A DNA stretch of 64,000 nucleotides. It comes from Liopterus haemorrhoidalis. Lineage: Eukaryota > Arthropoda > Insecta > Coleoptera > Dytiscidae. The notes under the pieces were generated by a model, which was not told the DNA's origin, searched no databases, and saw nothing but the letters and a program-made list of their open reading frames with translations. The stretch's first letter is position 1; the number at the start of each line of letters is the position of its first letter. Location: positions 5,631,903 to 5,695,902 of the forward strand of contig OZ020624.1 in NCBI GenBank assembly GCA_963971575.1, given 5' to 3'. Below are positions 9,741-20,845 of this stretch, in pieces. A program made the position numbers and the translations under genes.

Positions 9741-10230
9741 TTGGATGATGAACTACGATCTGGAAGGCCCTATAAAGGAATAATAATTTATTATGAGATG
9801 TTAAAACCGGGGCAAAGTGTTGCTTCTGATCTCTACTGTGAACAATTGGATCGACTGAATCAGAATTTGACTAGAAATTGGCTAGAAAATGTGAATAGAA
9901 GAGGAGTTATTCTTCAAGGCGACAATGCCTAGTAGGCATTGTCACGTGTCGCATCAAGATGAGACACGTGAAAAAAATTCCGAGCTTGATTGGGAGGTTC
10001 TAACACACCCACCCTACTCACCAGACATTTCACCCTCCAACTATCACTTATTTCGGTCACTGGAACACTTTTTAAGAAACAAGACACTTAGAGATATGAA
10101 CCATGTTAAAATGAGCCTTGAACAATTATTTCCTTCAAAAAATCAGGAATTTTATAAATCGGGAATATTTTCTCTTCCTGACAAATGGCAGAGTGTTATT
10201 GATCGCAATGGTAACTATTTTACTCAATAA
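9741..10230 (+). pseudogene. Mariner transposase fragment with deletion and hairpin insertion
   Basis: LDDELRSGRP, an N-terminal linker, is fused directly to KGIIIYYEMLKPGQSVASD from the middle of the catalytic domain, so about 100 residues including the first Asp are missing. The frame then reaches LQGDNA and stops at a short palindrome (9921-9943). It resumes as DWEVLTHPPYSPDISPSNYHLF, where the third catalytic Asp is Asn, and ends NRNGNYFTQ. I did not find inverted ends. Relationship: mariner DD34D type. Confidence 0.8.
9921..9971. repeat. Two adjacent inverted repeats inside the mariner frame
   Basis: GACAATGCCT, AGT, AGGCATTGTC (9921-9943) is followed at once by TCACGTGTC (9942-9950) pairing with GACACGTGA (9963-9971). 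They disrupt the block after the second catalytic Asp (GDNA), where other mariners have an open frame. Confidence 0.88.
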
Positions 10231-11360
10231 AGTACATTTTTTTCTTTCGATTTGTTTCTATTTTAATAATACTGTGGCGCCCGCTGCCCGCCTAAGTAAG
10301 GTAGGGTGGCCAGACAGTCACACAAATGGTCTTCGCGGCGGACACCTCGAAAAACCACCAGCAGAAGGCTGGAATATGAAATGAAAAAGCGGTTATGTGA
10401 CACGAACGCACCGAGTTGAGTCGCAGAGGAAGACACGGACGACCTAGAGGAAACGAGAGGAGATAAAAAACTCTTCTGCTCCTAGGGGCTGCTCTAGGAG
10501 ACTAACACAAGGGAAATGGTAGCCCTAGCTGGGGTGTAGACGGGTAAAATCCTAGGCCCACAAGAAATGGCTATGGAGGAACCAAACCTAGAAATCCCAC
10601 GACGTCTCTGAAAACCCTAGCCAAGCGACAAAAAATGCGGAAACGTTGCTCAACACGATGGATGTATCACATAAATAAAATTGCAGTACCACAAATACAA
10701 TATTAAATAATACACTGATAATATACCAAAAAATTAATAATTACTAAAATTACTGATGTTAAATATAAATTAAATCAGCACACGTGATCAAGAGATCAGC
10801 GTGTGTGAACAAAAAAATACAATATCGCGCAGAGGCGATAACAAAACTGAATTTAAAATGTTGCAAATAAAAATATTTTAAATAAACAATGAATTAAACT
10901 GTATGCAAAATTGGAACAGACTTACAGAAGAGGTATTCTTAATAAATATGTAGAATATTTATACCAATTTTACAGATGTGGCACTGGTGTCTCAAAAAAC
11001 AGGTTCCTGGGTCTTCGGAATAGAGTCCTGGTTGAAGTTAACACACGCACAATTATTAAAGTGATAACACAACAGGTGTAGAATCACTTAACCGCGTTAG
11101 AGACGCGAATTTTAAGTTAAGAAAACTTGTAAAAATATATAATCCAGCAGGCGAACTATACACACACTCTCTGAACAGGTCGGTTAACGAGTGTTAATGA
11201 GTTAATAAATGTTAAAACTCGCAAATAGCGGCTCTCAACATTTATAAAAACATCAAAAGTTTTGATGTTTTAAATTAAATTAAGAAAATTTAATCCACAG
11301 CGGTCTAAATATATAATTTTATTCGTTTTTTTGTATCTCATATGTACCTTTCATTTGTAC
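10231..11360. other. Unclassified stretch; GC-richer part may be an LTR or LINE remnant
   Basis: 10270-10660 is clearly less AT-rich than its neighbours and begins TGTGGCGCCCGC, which could be an LTR start, but I found no matching end, duplication or primer-binding site. No coding region was recognised. A perfect inverted repeat lies at 11247-11271. Confidence 0.35.
11247..11271. repeat. Perfect 12-bp inverted repeat, 1-nt loop
   Basis: AAAACATCAAAA, G, TTTTGATGTTTT. Confidence 0.9.
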
Positions 11361-11368
11361 CTTGTATG

Positions 11369-11622
11369 CAGAGCCGCAGTAAGGGGGGGCGGAGGGGGCA
11401 ATGGCCCCTAGCGCACTAAGCAAAAGGGCGCTGACGGGCTTGCTAAGGGGCGTCATTTTGAAGATGAGGACCTTTTTTTTGCTCATCACTTGAATTTTGG
11501 GAGATGAGGACCTTTTTTTGCTCATCACTTAAATTTTGAGAGGTAAGAACCTTGTTTTTATTTACCAAGGGCGCCAAAACACGGCTCTGCCCCTAGCGCA
11601 AGTTTTCCTTACTGCGGCTCTG
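11369..11622. mobile_element. hAT MITE with perfect 8-bp duplication
   Basis: CTTGTATG is repeated exactly at 11361-11368 and 11623-11630. The ends are CAGAGCCGCAGTAAGG and CCTTACTGCGGCTCTG, perfectly inverted over 16 bases. 254 bases, no coding. Inside, GATGAGGACC, a T run and GCTCATCACTT occur twice; the same motif recurs in the hAT MITE at 42195-42518. Confidence 0.93.
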
Positions 11623-11744
11623 CTTGTATGAAGTACTGAAACTTGGGGTTCTTATTTCCAAGGTGAAGAACCTGACTTGGCTGAATTAAGTGGCAAGTGG
11701 TTTAATTTTTATTACCTCTACACCAAAAATATAAAAAGCATCAG

Positions 11745-12068
11745 CACAGCAATGGGATGTGTGGAGAGGAAAGAGAAACCTTGGAGCATATAATGAAGAA
11801 TTGTCTAATCGACTAATGAAATTTAAAGAAGGAACAAGTGAAGGCGCGTTGTGTGTATCAGGGCAAGGATGGAAATAGATGGAGGACGTTTTAAAGAGAA
11901 GAGAAGATTTGAGACGAAGCTTCAACAAAAATCAGATTACATATTTGAAAATAAATTAAATTAAACTGTATGTAAATAATATGTAGATTTTAACCGAACA
12001 GTTTTGAATATTGAAAGATTTGAACCGATTTTATTTTATAAATAAAATATCTATCTATCATCTATCTG
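11745..12068 (+). pseudogene. LINE 3' terminus with zinc-knuckle remnant
   Basis: NGMCGEERETLEHIMKNCLID is encoded from about 11752. It has the x-C-x2... H-x4-C layout of LINE C-terminal knuckles (first Cys replaced by Asn-Gly context), followed by a stop and a basic stretch in other frames. The end AATAAAATATCTATCTATC with TATC units is a LINE-like tail. Severely 5'-truncated. Confidence 0.55.
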
Positions 12069-12792
12069 TAAAAAGTACCTTTATATTTTCGGTGCTCATG
12101 GCGATGGTTCCCGCCATATCCTAATTACGACTCTTTGTACTGGTCACATTTTTCCCAATACATTTGATGTATAAACAAAACGTCCACCTCCTACAGCGCA
12201 AACCTAATTAGCGGATATAATTACAACATATAAACATAAAGGAAATTATGTGAAAACAGTTAATATTTACCGAATTGATTAGCAGCGCGTAGCAATTTTA
12301 AAAAGAGCGTTTATAGAATTTATATGATCAAAGTAACTTCTCATGCCATATCCAATCATTATATTCCGGACAATATTGACTGACATATTATTTTACACTT
12401 TTCGATATTTTGACAGGTGAATTTTCAGAGGGATAAAAATTATTTATTTTTGTTTTTAGAACGATACCGTGGATTATGTAAACAGCGGGATATCGTGAAA
12501 TACGACACAAAAACAAAATATGTTTGTGTCAAATTTATTTAATTAAGATTTGTAAAAGCCTCATGTCATTGACGTCATATTTTTGTTTATTTTAAAATAA
12601 AAATTTTTGTTTAGTGGACTGATATTTTAGATGATATTCAGTGACATAAATTTTTAGGTTTCACCGATCTTCGCATATACAGAGGTACTGTAATCATACC
12701 AAATTTGACTTTTGAGATTTTTACATATAAGTACAAGGATGCATCCTCTCGCCACTACTTTTTAATATTTATGGGGAATTTGATATATATCT
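12069..12792. other. Gene-free AT-rich spacer
   Basis: Nothing recognised on either strand. Confidence 0.4.
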
Positions 12793-13019
12793 GACTCTAG
12801 AAAAATGGGAAGGTGGCTTCTCAGTAGGAGACTCCGATGGTCATACTTCTACTGATGACCCACCGGAGGACACGTCAGGCTCAAAGTGTTTAAGATTGCT
12901 GAACTTTCAGGCTCATTTTGAGAAGCAATCTTCCCACTTTTCTAGATCCAGATCTGAAGAAGGTGGGGAGATTCAAACCCGCATCCCTGTGCTCTGTAGT
13001 CTTACCCCGGAGCCAAGGC
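12793..13019 (-). mobile_element. Possible tRNA-derived SINE
   Basis: On the minus strand a Pol III A-box-like TGGCTCCGGGG (13005-13015) is followed 25 bases later by a B-box-like GGTTTGAATCT (12969-12979), spacing found in tRNA genes. Downstream lies an imperfect inverted repeat, TCTAGAAAAATGGGAAGG (12796-12813) against its partner at 12920-12945. No second copy is in the window, so repetitive nature is not shown. Confidence 0.45.
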
Positions 13020-13049
13020 AACTTTATATTTATTGTTAGTAGTTTTATT

Positions 13050-13805
13050 TCAGATTGTTAGTTTTTTTTCTTCTATTTTTTGGTCCTAGCGTTAGAGAAC
13101 CAGTATTTTTATTAATTATTTAGTTGATACAAAGGTTGGGATAAGGTTGGTGGAAGTTTTTGTGTTATAATTTGATATTGTTCTGTATTACGAAGTTGTA
13201 GAGTAGATTGTAAATTTAAATGTTCTTACTATTTAGAATGTTTGAGGTGTTTAGAGGTAGTTGTAGGCCAAGTCTTGATATACCTGTTAAAAGGTTTGAT
13301 CTGATTTGCTGGTATTTGGGGCATGCTAGAATTATATGGATGACGTCTTGTATGGTTTGATTATCGCAGTCGCATACGTCTGTGTTGGACATCTTGATTC
13401 TGTGTAGGTGTTTTTTTGAGAAGGTGTGGTTGAATTTGAGACGCGCAATGATGGTAAACCTCTTGGTAAACTGGAGTTATACCAAGGTTGGTTTGGTATA
13501 TGAGGATGTAAAAATCCATAGGGTCGACCTTTGCTGGTGATTGATGCTTTGTACTCATTGTTCTATTCTTTCCAAATGTTTTGTTTAAAATGTATGTCTT
13601 CTACCGAGAGTGGAGTGTTATAATTATGTCCTGATGGCTTCTTTTGCTAGTGAGTCTGCTATTTGATTGTAGTAAATACCTGAGTGACCCATTATCCATG
13701 CTATGGTGATTTGTATATTCCCTTCTTTTAATTGCTTGATATTGTTTTTTAACCGAGTATTATGGTAGTGGGTTTTAATGCATGTTGGGAAATTTTTTAG
13801 ATTTT
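13050..13805 (-). pseudogene. LINE RNase H and C-terminal knuckle, frameshifted
   Basis: Minus-strand pieces in order: ITIAWIMGHSGIYYNQIADS followed by LAKEA (about 13640-13730), the last RNase H block with the conserved His-Ser-Gly and Asp; then weak frames; then CDCDNQTIQDVIHIILACPK (about 13300-13385), a C-x-C...H...C knuckle as in I/Jockey-group LINEs. Several frameshifts separate them. The upstream RT is absent, so this is a 5'-truncated old copy. Confidence 0.65.
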
Positions 13806-13824
13806 GGTGAATATGGAGTACGCA

Positions 13825-14411
13825 TTAAAAGATGAAAAGGGAAGGTAGGGACATTATGTTGAGTTTTACAAAAAGATCACGACAGTCGGCTTGAAAAGTA
13901 GCAGAAGCAATAATTCTTACAACCTTACGCTGTAGGGCAAATATTCTTTTGGCAGCTGGTGAATGTCCCCAGATTAATAAACCATAGCTTAACTGGGAGT
14001 GGAAAAGGGAAAAGTAATCTTTTAGAACCACATCTATACTCACCTCTAGTTTTAGTTTTCTAATTAGATATATGGTAGACCTTAGTTTACGGCTCAGAAA
14101 CTCTGTATGTTGGTCCCATCTTAGATGGGGATCTACATGTGTACCAAGGAAACTTACATACGGGGGATTGTCATAGTCATGTGCCTTTGTGGTTATGAGT
14201 AAGCTTTGGGACTTGGTAGTGTTCAAGGATAGTTTATTGAAGGTGAACCAGGAAGTAGTGAGAGACTTTCAGATAGAACTATGTTTAAATTAGAGTTTGT
14301 AGTCAATATGGTTGTATCATCTAAACCTATAACAGATAGGAAGAGGTTTCTATATACCATGATTACGGTGGATGGATCAGCTCCCCAATTAAAGCGAGCG
14401 ATTACTCGCAA
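13825..14411 (-). pseudogene. LINE RT palm/thumb fragment, close to the copy at 40195
   Basis: Two minus-strand frames. The first carries GLDDTTILTTNSNLN, a decayed Y/FADDTT catalytic box (Ala to Leu at the first position). The second carries PPYVSFLGTHVDPHLRWDQH, EVSIDVVLKDYFSLFHSQLS and KRIFALQRKVVRIIASA, almost identical to the RT at 40195-43328. Both ends are cut: no tail and no upstream RT motifs. Confidence 0.78.
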
Positions 14412-14489
14412 AACATTTAGTCTGGACTCACATTTCTTGACTATAAAAAGTGCATGTGGCCTCCAGATTGTTAGTTTTGTATAATTAAA

Positions 14490-15526
14490 TCGTAACGTCT
14501 GGGGATTATACGCAGCGTTAAGGATTTTATAATAAAATAGTTAAAATAATAATTAAAATCACGAAATTAGCCGTTTCCCCATTACTTTTGATTGGTCATG
14601 ATTACTAGCCTTAATTATTTATATATTTTAATTGCAATTAGCCCACTAATTTCCTCGCTACCCTTCCTGCTATCTTGTGTTTTTTTATCGAACTAATTAC
14701 CAATTTATCCCGTATATCAATTAATTAATACAGTCATTAGGTACATTTTACATTTTCCATTATCCTTGAGCATATTCTGTTTTTTTCTTATATTAATTAG
14801 CTATAATTATGCTTTCAGGGATCCTTTTCATAACAGTATTTTTTGCATATTTTTTTAGCTTCTTCAGTATTATATTAAAAATTCAAAGAAGCTTACATCA
14901 ATTAAAAAAGATGATATAATTTGCAAAACAAAATTTATTTTACGTTTAAGTATTGTGTTAGATCCTTGTGGAAGTAATTAGTTTTTTTGGTTAAATTGTA
15001 GAATAAAATACTTGGAAATTAGAAGGGTTCTTTTGTTAAAGTACTTCAGATTTGATGAAAATGAATACGATTTCAATTTGGATGAAATGAGAAATGCATC
15101 TGTCACGGAAGGGTTAGCCTAAAAATGAAATTTTATACCTTTCCCTTTTATTAACTTAATGGGGAAATCTACGTTTTCAGAAGGGGAATTTTCTAAGTCG
15201 TCGTGAGAAGGGATGTTAATACAGTCCGAAATTTCAATACAGGTTTTTCAGTATTATTTATTTTCTGTATCAGGATTCTGAATTTACAAAACATATATTT
15301 TTAAAATTCTACAGAAGTGAATCGTTGACCTTTTACAGTAAGCGCCTGTCCAAATTTAATCTTGCTCACTTGAAAATCGTAGGATTAATTGGACATGAAT
15401 TTATGAATAAAACTAGCTAACCCGTCGCAGAATATCTGCTGATTTTATTGGTCAATTAAATTAGCACAGCTAATATCTAGTACCATATATACCAGTCAAT
15501 CTCAAGTCTTTATACACCTACTAGTC
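14490..15526. other. Gene-free AT-rich spacer
   Basis: No coding region recognised. AACTAGCTAACCCGTCGCAG near 15411 resembles the ACTAGCT-x-ACCCG starts of insect Helitron-type repeats, and a helicase remnant follows at 15527. Confidence 0.4.
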
Positions 15527-15682
15527 TCAATATATTGCTTTAACAACCACACTATCTGTGAACCAACCATCAATCTTCAGTAATTTTTCTTGCCTTGCAC
15601 TTTCAGCGATATTAATTCTAATGTTGTCCCGTTTCTTTGATCTTGACAAGGCAACATATAATTGGGAAAATATTGTCAGATA
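15527..15682 (-). pseudogene. Helitron/Pif1-type helicase C-terminus
   Basis: The minus strand reads FSQLYVALSRSKKRDNIRIN, then IAESARQEKLLKIDGWF and a stop at 15527-15529. QLYVALSR is helicase motif VI of the Pif1/RecD2 group, used by Helitrons and also by cellular Pif1. Only about 50 residues remain, upstream sequence is not coding, so it is a fragment. A Helitron origin is inferred from the surrounding transposon debris. Confidence 0.6.
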
Positions 15683-15686
15683 TAAA

Positions 15687-17019
15687 CAGTTCACTTTTGT
15701 AAGAACAAACTAAGAGGGAATTTTGTTTTCAATAGTTCGCACCTTTGAAGCTGTATGTCATGTTGGTATTAAAAAATGTCACTTTTTTAAAATGTCAATC
15801 CATTTGACATATGTCATAATGAAAAATGATATATTAATTATAATGATCATAACCTTATCAACCTAAAGTCGGTTTTACAGCGTAAGGAATATTTTTAATT
15901 GACATTTAAAGTCAGCAACACACTATAAAAGTAACCAAAATAACCAGATCTGTGGTCTATTTCAAAGTAGAAAAACGTGTGTAAGAAGATAGGAGCTGTT
16001 TGTCCTTGCTTCGGATTGGTTTAAATCATCATCCCTATTACACTGTAAAAATATTGATTTTAGTCCAAGTTGACAGATGTTCAGTGTCGTACATTGGAAA
16101 TATATATTATTTATATTATTTAATTTTTCTCGTATATTTTGTTATTATTTACATATTTAGACTTTTATTTATATTCTTGGCTTAAATTTTATGGAGAAAA
16201 TTCTCCATGTAATTTGTTTTTACGCAGTTATATATTTTTTAGGTTATCTGACATATAAATATTTTTTGACACTTGACATTTAACAGATCAAGAGAGAGGA
16301 CTAATGTGAGGCCAAAAGACAGCCCAGCTGATTGTGCCCAAAGAAGAAGTTATTGATATAATTTTTAGACCTTCATATATACATATATTTTTAATTTTTA
16401 TTTACAATAATTATTTAAATAAGAAACTTTAGCTCTGAAGATATATTGTTTGTTTTATTGCTTTGTTTAAACTCTTTTAGCCAAATCTCTCTTTTTATAT
16501 ATACGGAGTGATTATTTAATGGCGAGACGACGTCACTGGAAGTTTTAATAATTTGCCGTTTCATACACATCTTTGCAGGCGATTATGCGCGCATGCGCAT
16601 AATATTTTTTCCTTCATAATCAAATTTTCTTCAAGGTTATTATAGTCATAGTATTCTGCTAGGAGGCACGTAAAATTCGGTGACGTCGTCTCGCCATTAA
16701 ATAATCACTCTGTAGTACATAATTTTTAAAATTAATATTTTTTTCACTTTTTCAAATTTCCCATTAAACTGAATTTATGTCGCATAAATAACGTAAGTGT
16801 ATTATCTGCCTTGTTTATTTCAATATCTTATTAACCTTTTTTATATTAAAAAAAAATCACATGCTAACCCACTTGCTACGCCCATGCCCTAGTTGTAACT
16901 TATTTTAAATTTCCCGCTATACTGTATTTGATCAGTGTAAATCGTACTCGGTTCGCAGCGCTATCTACTTTTTTCTACTTTGAAATAGACCATAGTGTGT
17001 TCTTACAAAAGTGAACAGC
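15687..17019. mobile_element. Region bounded by two pairs of inverted repeats
   Basis: Outer pair: GTTCACTTTTGTAAGAACA at 15689-15707 and its complement at 16998-17017. Inner pair: TGGTCTATTTCAAAGTAGAA at 15953-15972 and complement at 16973-16992 (23 bases perfect in full). On the right the two segments are adjacent; on the left they are about 240 bases apart, so the left end probably received an insertion. No transposase was found inside. Confidence 0.5.
16504..16712. mobile_element. Tc1/mariner-type MITE with 33-bp ends
   Basis: TA flanks both ends. The inverted ends match at 32 of 33 positions, beginning CGGAGTGATTATTTAATGGC on the left and CAGAGTGATTATTTAATGGC (reverse complement) on the right, and finishing GACGACGTCAC. 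209 bases, non-coding. Confidence 0.9.
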
Positions 17020-17207
17020 TTATATCAACTTCACGTGTTATCAACTTCACGTTGCTGCAGCTGCTAAGCAACTGACGACAGCGTGCTGATATTTTGACAA
17101 GCGTTAGTCTATCAAGTTGTTTATAAACCTACGGACGAATATCGTTTTACGTCGTAATTGAAAAGAAATAATTCCAAACGGAATTCAAACATAATAGCGT
17201 AATTGCC

Positions 17208-17580
17208 TTGTTTTTTGCACAAAAAGCGCAAGTAGCTATCGTTTGTGAGCTCCAACATTTAGGTGTGAATAAAATGTTTGTATATCGAACCATTAAGCGT
17301 TATAATGATACTGGTAGCATCGCAAAACGTCATGGAGGCGGTCGTAGAAAAACAGCAACATCACCAGAAATGGTTAGAAAGGTGAAGGCTTGAATTCAAA
17401 GTAGAGCGCAACAAAATTGGCTACAAATCTGAACATGTCTGACTCCAGCATACGGTGTAAACTGAAAAATTAACTTAAATTGAAGCCTTACAAGGTACAA
17501 AAAGCACAGGATTTAACACTGGCACAAAAAGCAGTTCGTCTTCAACGATCAAAAGCACTGAAAGATTATTTTTACTTAAA
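17208..17580 (+). pseudogene. Tc1/mariner-type transposase N-terminal fragment
   Basis: QVAIVCELQHLGVNKMFVYR, TIKRYNDTGSIAKRHGGGR and SPEMVRKVKA form the bipartite helix-turn-helix of Tc1/mariner transposases, including a GRRK-like hook. After a stop at 17391, further frames give KPYKVQKAQD-like and AVRLQRSKALK pieces, so the homology continues with frame changes to about 17580. The catalytic domain is missing and no inverted ends were found. Confidence 0.68.
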
Positions 17581-17599
17581 TTAAAAGTACAAAAAAAAA

Positions 17600-17990
17600 A
17601 AAACGAAAATGATACAAAAGAAAATTCAACTCTTCACTTAAGGTATTCTTTATAAACTAATTTTCAATAAAAAAAGAAAACATTAAACGTTTGTTGAGAT
17701 CCACGCCTTACAATACAATGTTTAATAATTCTAATAAACGCTTCGAATTTGAGCAATAAGATAATAATTGGTATAGAAGCAACTGCAGTATTACGCAACT
17801 TTAACGTTACAATAGTGGATATGAGGAACCACCCACAAAAGATCAGTACTGTGTCGGTGACGTACCTGATTACTCAGAAAAAATTAAAAGTAAAGAATAC
17901 TCCGTGATTTAATTATCTTATTTTCAAATTTATTATAACATATTTTGTATTTACATCAATCATAATAAAATTAAAAAAATAAATAAACAT
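17600..17990. other. Gene-free AT-rich spacer
   Basis: Nothing recognised. Confidence 0.4.
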
Positions 17991-18362
17991 CCCAGCAAAC
18001 AATTTTATACGGGCCAGTACTGGTAAAGCACAAACTCCCCGGCATTGAAAGTAATGGGCCAGTACCCCGGTGTCCCCGGGGCCGTTACTGGCCCATTGAT
18101 GTATCAGTTGCTGGCCCAGCAACGGTAAAGTGCAAAATAATCGCATTAGTTGCAAGATTTATTTCTGATGGTTTTAAGTAAAAAGTATGAGTGAAGAAGA
18201 GTGCTTATAAAATGCTGGTAAAGTACTTCGTATAGGCGGAATGCGAAATACAAATGTGAAGTACATTATTAATACTGGCGTTGCACTTACTTTTGGTGCC
18301 AGTAATTTACCAGCATAAAAGCAGTTTGCCAGCATTCGGCTGTTAGTTGAATGTTTGCTGGG
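17991..18362. mobile_element. MITE with CCCAGCAAACA ends
   Basis: The left end CCCAGCAAACA and the right end TGTTTGCTGGG are perfectly inverted. The inside is GC-richer and repeats GGGCCAGTA/TACTGGCCC-like words. 372 bases, non-coding. Target duplication not clear, so the superfamily is open. Confidence 0.65.
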
Positions 18363-18631
18363 ATAGAACAATTATTATTAATATCTACTATCTCTTTTTC
18401 ATTCCCCCAATTTTATTACATGCTTACGACATTAATAATTGCTAAAATCTTGTATAACGCATACATAAATTAAATTTTGTTAATGACAATAACCAAAAAA
18501 AAAAAAAAAAACGGCTCGCCAGCTGTCAGTTTACCAATTTATTTATTTATTTCCATAGAGAAACAAACAAAAAATCTTTCTCAACGCCTATTTCAGTTAC
18601 ACATTCAATGTTACCAATCTGAGGATTCAAT

Positions 18632-19262
18632 ATTATTATTATTATTATTAAGATAAGAGCAGAAGCCAAGGGCTTGTTATGCTCAATATACATGACATAT
18701 GTTATACTTACAAACTACTTAAATATTATTTTACAGTCTAAACAAATGTAACAAAAACAGTAAATTCAAAATTACAATAAAATTAAAATTATAATTATTA
18801 TACTTAGATCTAACATTAAACAAATATTCAAAACTCAGGGGAAAAGGTAGCTTATCCTAGCTTTGAATGTGTTTATGGTTGGGGCAGACACAACTTCTTC
18901 TGGGAGAGAGTTCCACAAGTCGAAGACACGATTGCTTACGAAGAACTGCCTCGGCTGTCGTTTGTACTTCTCGTGTTTCAACTTGAGATGGTGACCGCGC
19001 AGTCTGTCATCAGTATTGAGATGGAACAGAGGTGACATACTGGTAGAAAACTTGTTTGTTGTAATCCTGTACATCTGGATTAAATCTCCACGTTTTCTGC
19101 GATCTACCAGAGGCTGAATGTTTAGAATTTTTAAGCGCTCTTCATATGCCATAAGACGGAGACTTCTTGGCAATCTGGTTGCGCGCCTCTGAACCCCTTC
19201 CAGGAGCTGAATATCCCTTTGTAAATAAGGCGACCAAACTACAAATGCAAATTCAAGAAGGG
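18632..19262 (-). mobile_element. 5'-truncated CR1/L2-like LINE
   Basis: The minus-strand element ends in ATT units at 18630-18651 and contains RT C-terminal coding sequence from about 19260 to 18835. About 180 bases of 3' untranslated DNA separate stop and tail. Confidence 0.7.
18835..19260 (-). pseudogene. CR1/L2-like RT C-terminal domain
   Basis: Minus-strand residues LLEGVQRRATRLPRSLRLM, YEERLKILNIQPLVDRRKRG, DLIQMYRITT, then RGHHLKLKHEK and FFVSNRVFDLWNSLPEEVVS followed by APTINTFKARI. The run from RATR through WNSLP..VV is the standard C-terminal block of CR1/L2-type RTs. The frame is open over 112 residues to a stop at 18835 and extends upstream without a start. The RT palm is missing. 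Confidence 0.82.
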
Positions 19263-19430
19263 GTATGTCAATATGTCAGCCTCATTATCCTTCAGATAGC
19301 TATCTGACAGATAAATATGAATTGAAAGACGGGATGACATTTATCCAACAGATAAAGTATCAGATAACTTTATCTATCAGATAGTTACCCAGAAGTTTAT
19401 CAGAAGGTGGAAATACCGGCCCTTAATGTA
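19263..19430 (-). repeat. MITE half (relative of 46340-46573)
   Basis: On the minus strand it runs GGGCCGGTATTTCCACCTTC, GGTAACTATCTGATAGATAA, then GATAAATGTCATCCC. The element at 46340-46573 has the same words at both ends in inverted order, so this is one half of it. Confidence 0.6.
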
Positions 19431-20245
19431 TTTTGTCACATATTTTCACAAGCCTAAAATTGTATACATTTTATTTACATGAATAAATATAATTATTAAT
19501 TTGAAACATAGCATTAACCTATAACAAACACAATTAAATTATAACAGTTTATTTTTAAAATCATAAAGCAAAACGTAGTATGAAAGCGACCGCAATAAAT
19601 CTAAATTAACATACATTTTGTAAACAGGCGAATGGCGATCAACACACGTCTGTTTCACAAAGCATATGGTATGGCATGGCCGCATGACATACGTGGATCC
19701 GTGGCAAGTGGAACGATTGTGGCCTACACGCAGGACATCAAGTGTTGCATGTATCACGTCCCCAGCACGCTTGTTTCTAATTAAACTTTATGTACGTGAT
19801 AAAAGTTTGGCTTAGGATGCACTGATCTGGGATGATGGAATACCACTTCGAACTGTTGCACACTTTTTAATTGGTCAACATCACGAAGCGTAGATACAGG
19901 CTGGGGGTTTTGGGCTACAGTTAGTGGTGTGTTTATAAATAGTTAACAACTGGCTCGCTAACCTAACCAAAATAAAGTATTTAAAGTAGTATTCGCAGTG
20001 GCGCAGCCAGGATTTTGACTTGGGTAGGGCCGAAAAAAAAAAAAAAAAAACAAACAAATAAACTAATATGTAGATATTTATTATTATTTCAGTCGTTTTA
20101 AGATAGAAAGCGATCGTTCTGGAAGAGATGTAGATGTTGATGTAGGAATGGTAACAAATATTTTAAAAAGTTTATATGTATAAGTATATACCGTGTGAAT
20201 TATTTATTGTGCAACATGCAGATTTCACATTCAATGTAAAATATA
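19431..20245. other. Spacer with an orphan hAT-like end
   Basis: CAGTGGCGCAGCCAGG at 19996 closely resembles the left end of the hAT MITE at 42195 (CAGTGGCGCACCCAGG), but no partner end was found. A minus-strand frame at 19539-19757 has no family features. Confidence 0.4.
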
Positions 20246-20300
20246 GTCGGATTGCTGATTGCTGACCGTTCGTTGCTACAAGTATCGATATATAATACTA
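20246..20300 (+). repeat. Extra copy of the DDE-element end
   Basis: GTCGGATTGCTGATTGCTGA and GTTGCTACAAGTATCGATAT repeat the terminal bases found again at 20342 in the same orientation, about 95 bases apart. This suggests tandem duplication of the end or a second truncated copy. Confidence 0.65.
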
Positions 20301-20761
20301 TAGTTATTGATTTATAATGGTTGATAGAGTTTGTTAATATAGTCGGATTTCTGATAGGTGACAGTTCGTTGCTACAAGTATCGATATACAAAAATATATG
20401 CTTTCTCTGTCTATATCATTATAATTATTTGCATACCCATAATAACGTATAGTGACGCAAGTTGACAACTAACCTTCCAAATTATTTTAATAAAAACAAA
20501 GCATTAGAAAGAAACGACATGATTTATCTACGAATGAAGAAACGGCATTCGTAGATATCTTTACTAATTTGAGCATGAAAATAAATTTACAGCAGTACTC
20601 AAAGAAACAAAATTATTAATTTTAAGGTAATAATTATAAATAAAGAAAAACTTATACTCATAAATAAATTTTGGATTATAATTTGTTGTTTAATTAAATT
20701 AAATTTTTATGTTTCCCCTAAGTACGAAGTAATAAAATATTAAGTAAAAATTATTAAAAAA

Positions 20762-20813
20762 AACTTGTAGCAATATACTATATGAATAAATATATAGTAT
20801 ATTGCTACAAGTT
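20762..20813. repeat. Perfect 22-bp inverted repeat, 8-nt loop
   Basis: AACTTGTAGCAATATACTAT begins the left arm and its complement ends the right arm. The homologous place in the copy at 63.8 kb has only one arm, so the second arm was added here. Confidence 0.94.
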
Positions 20814-20845
20814 GTATTTAAATGTTTATTTTTATTTTAAAAAAA

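Noticed and set aside
10271..11340. Solo LTR starting TGTGGCGCCC
   Set aside because: No matching CA end, target duplication or second copy in the window.
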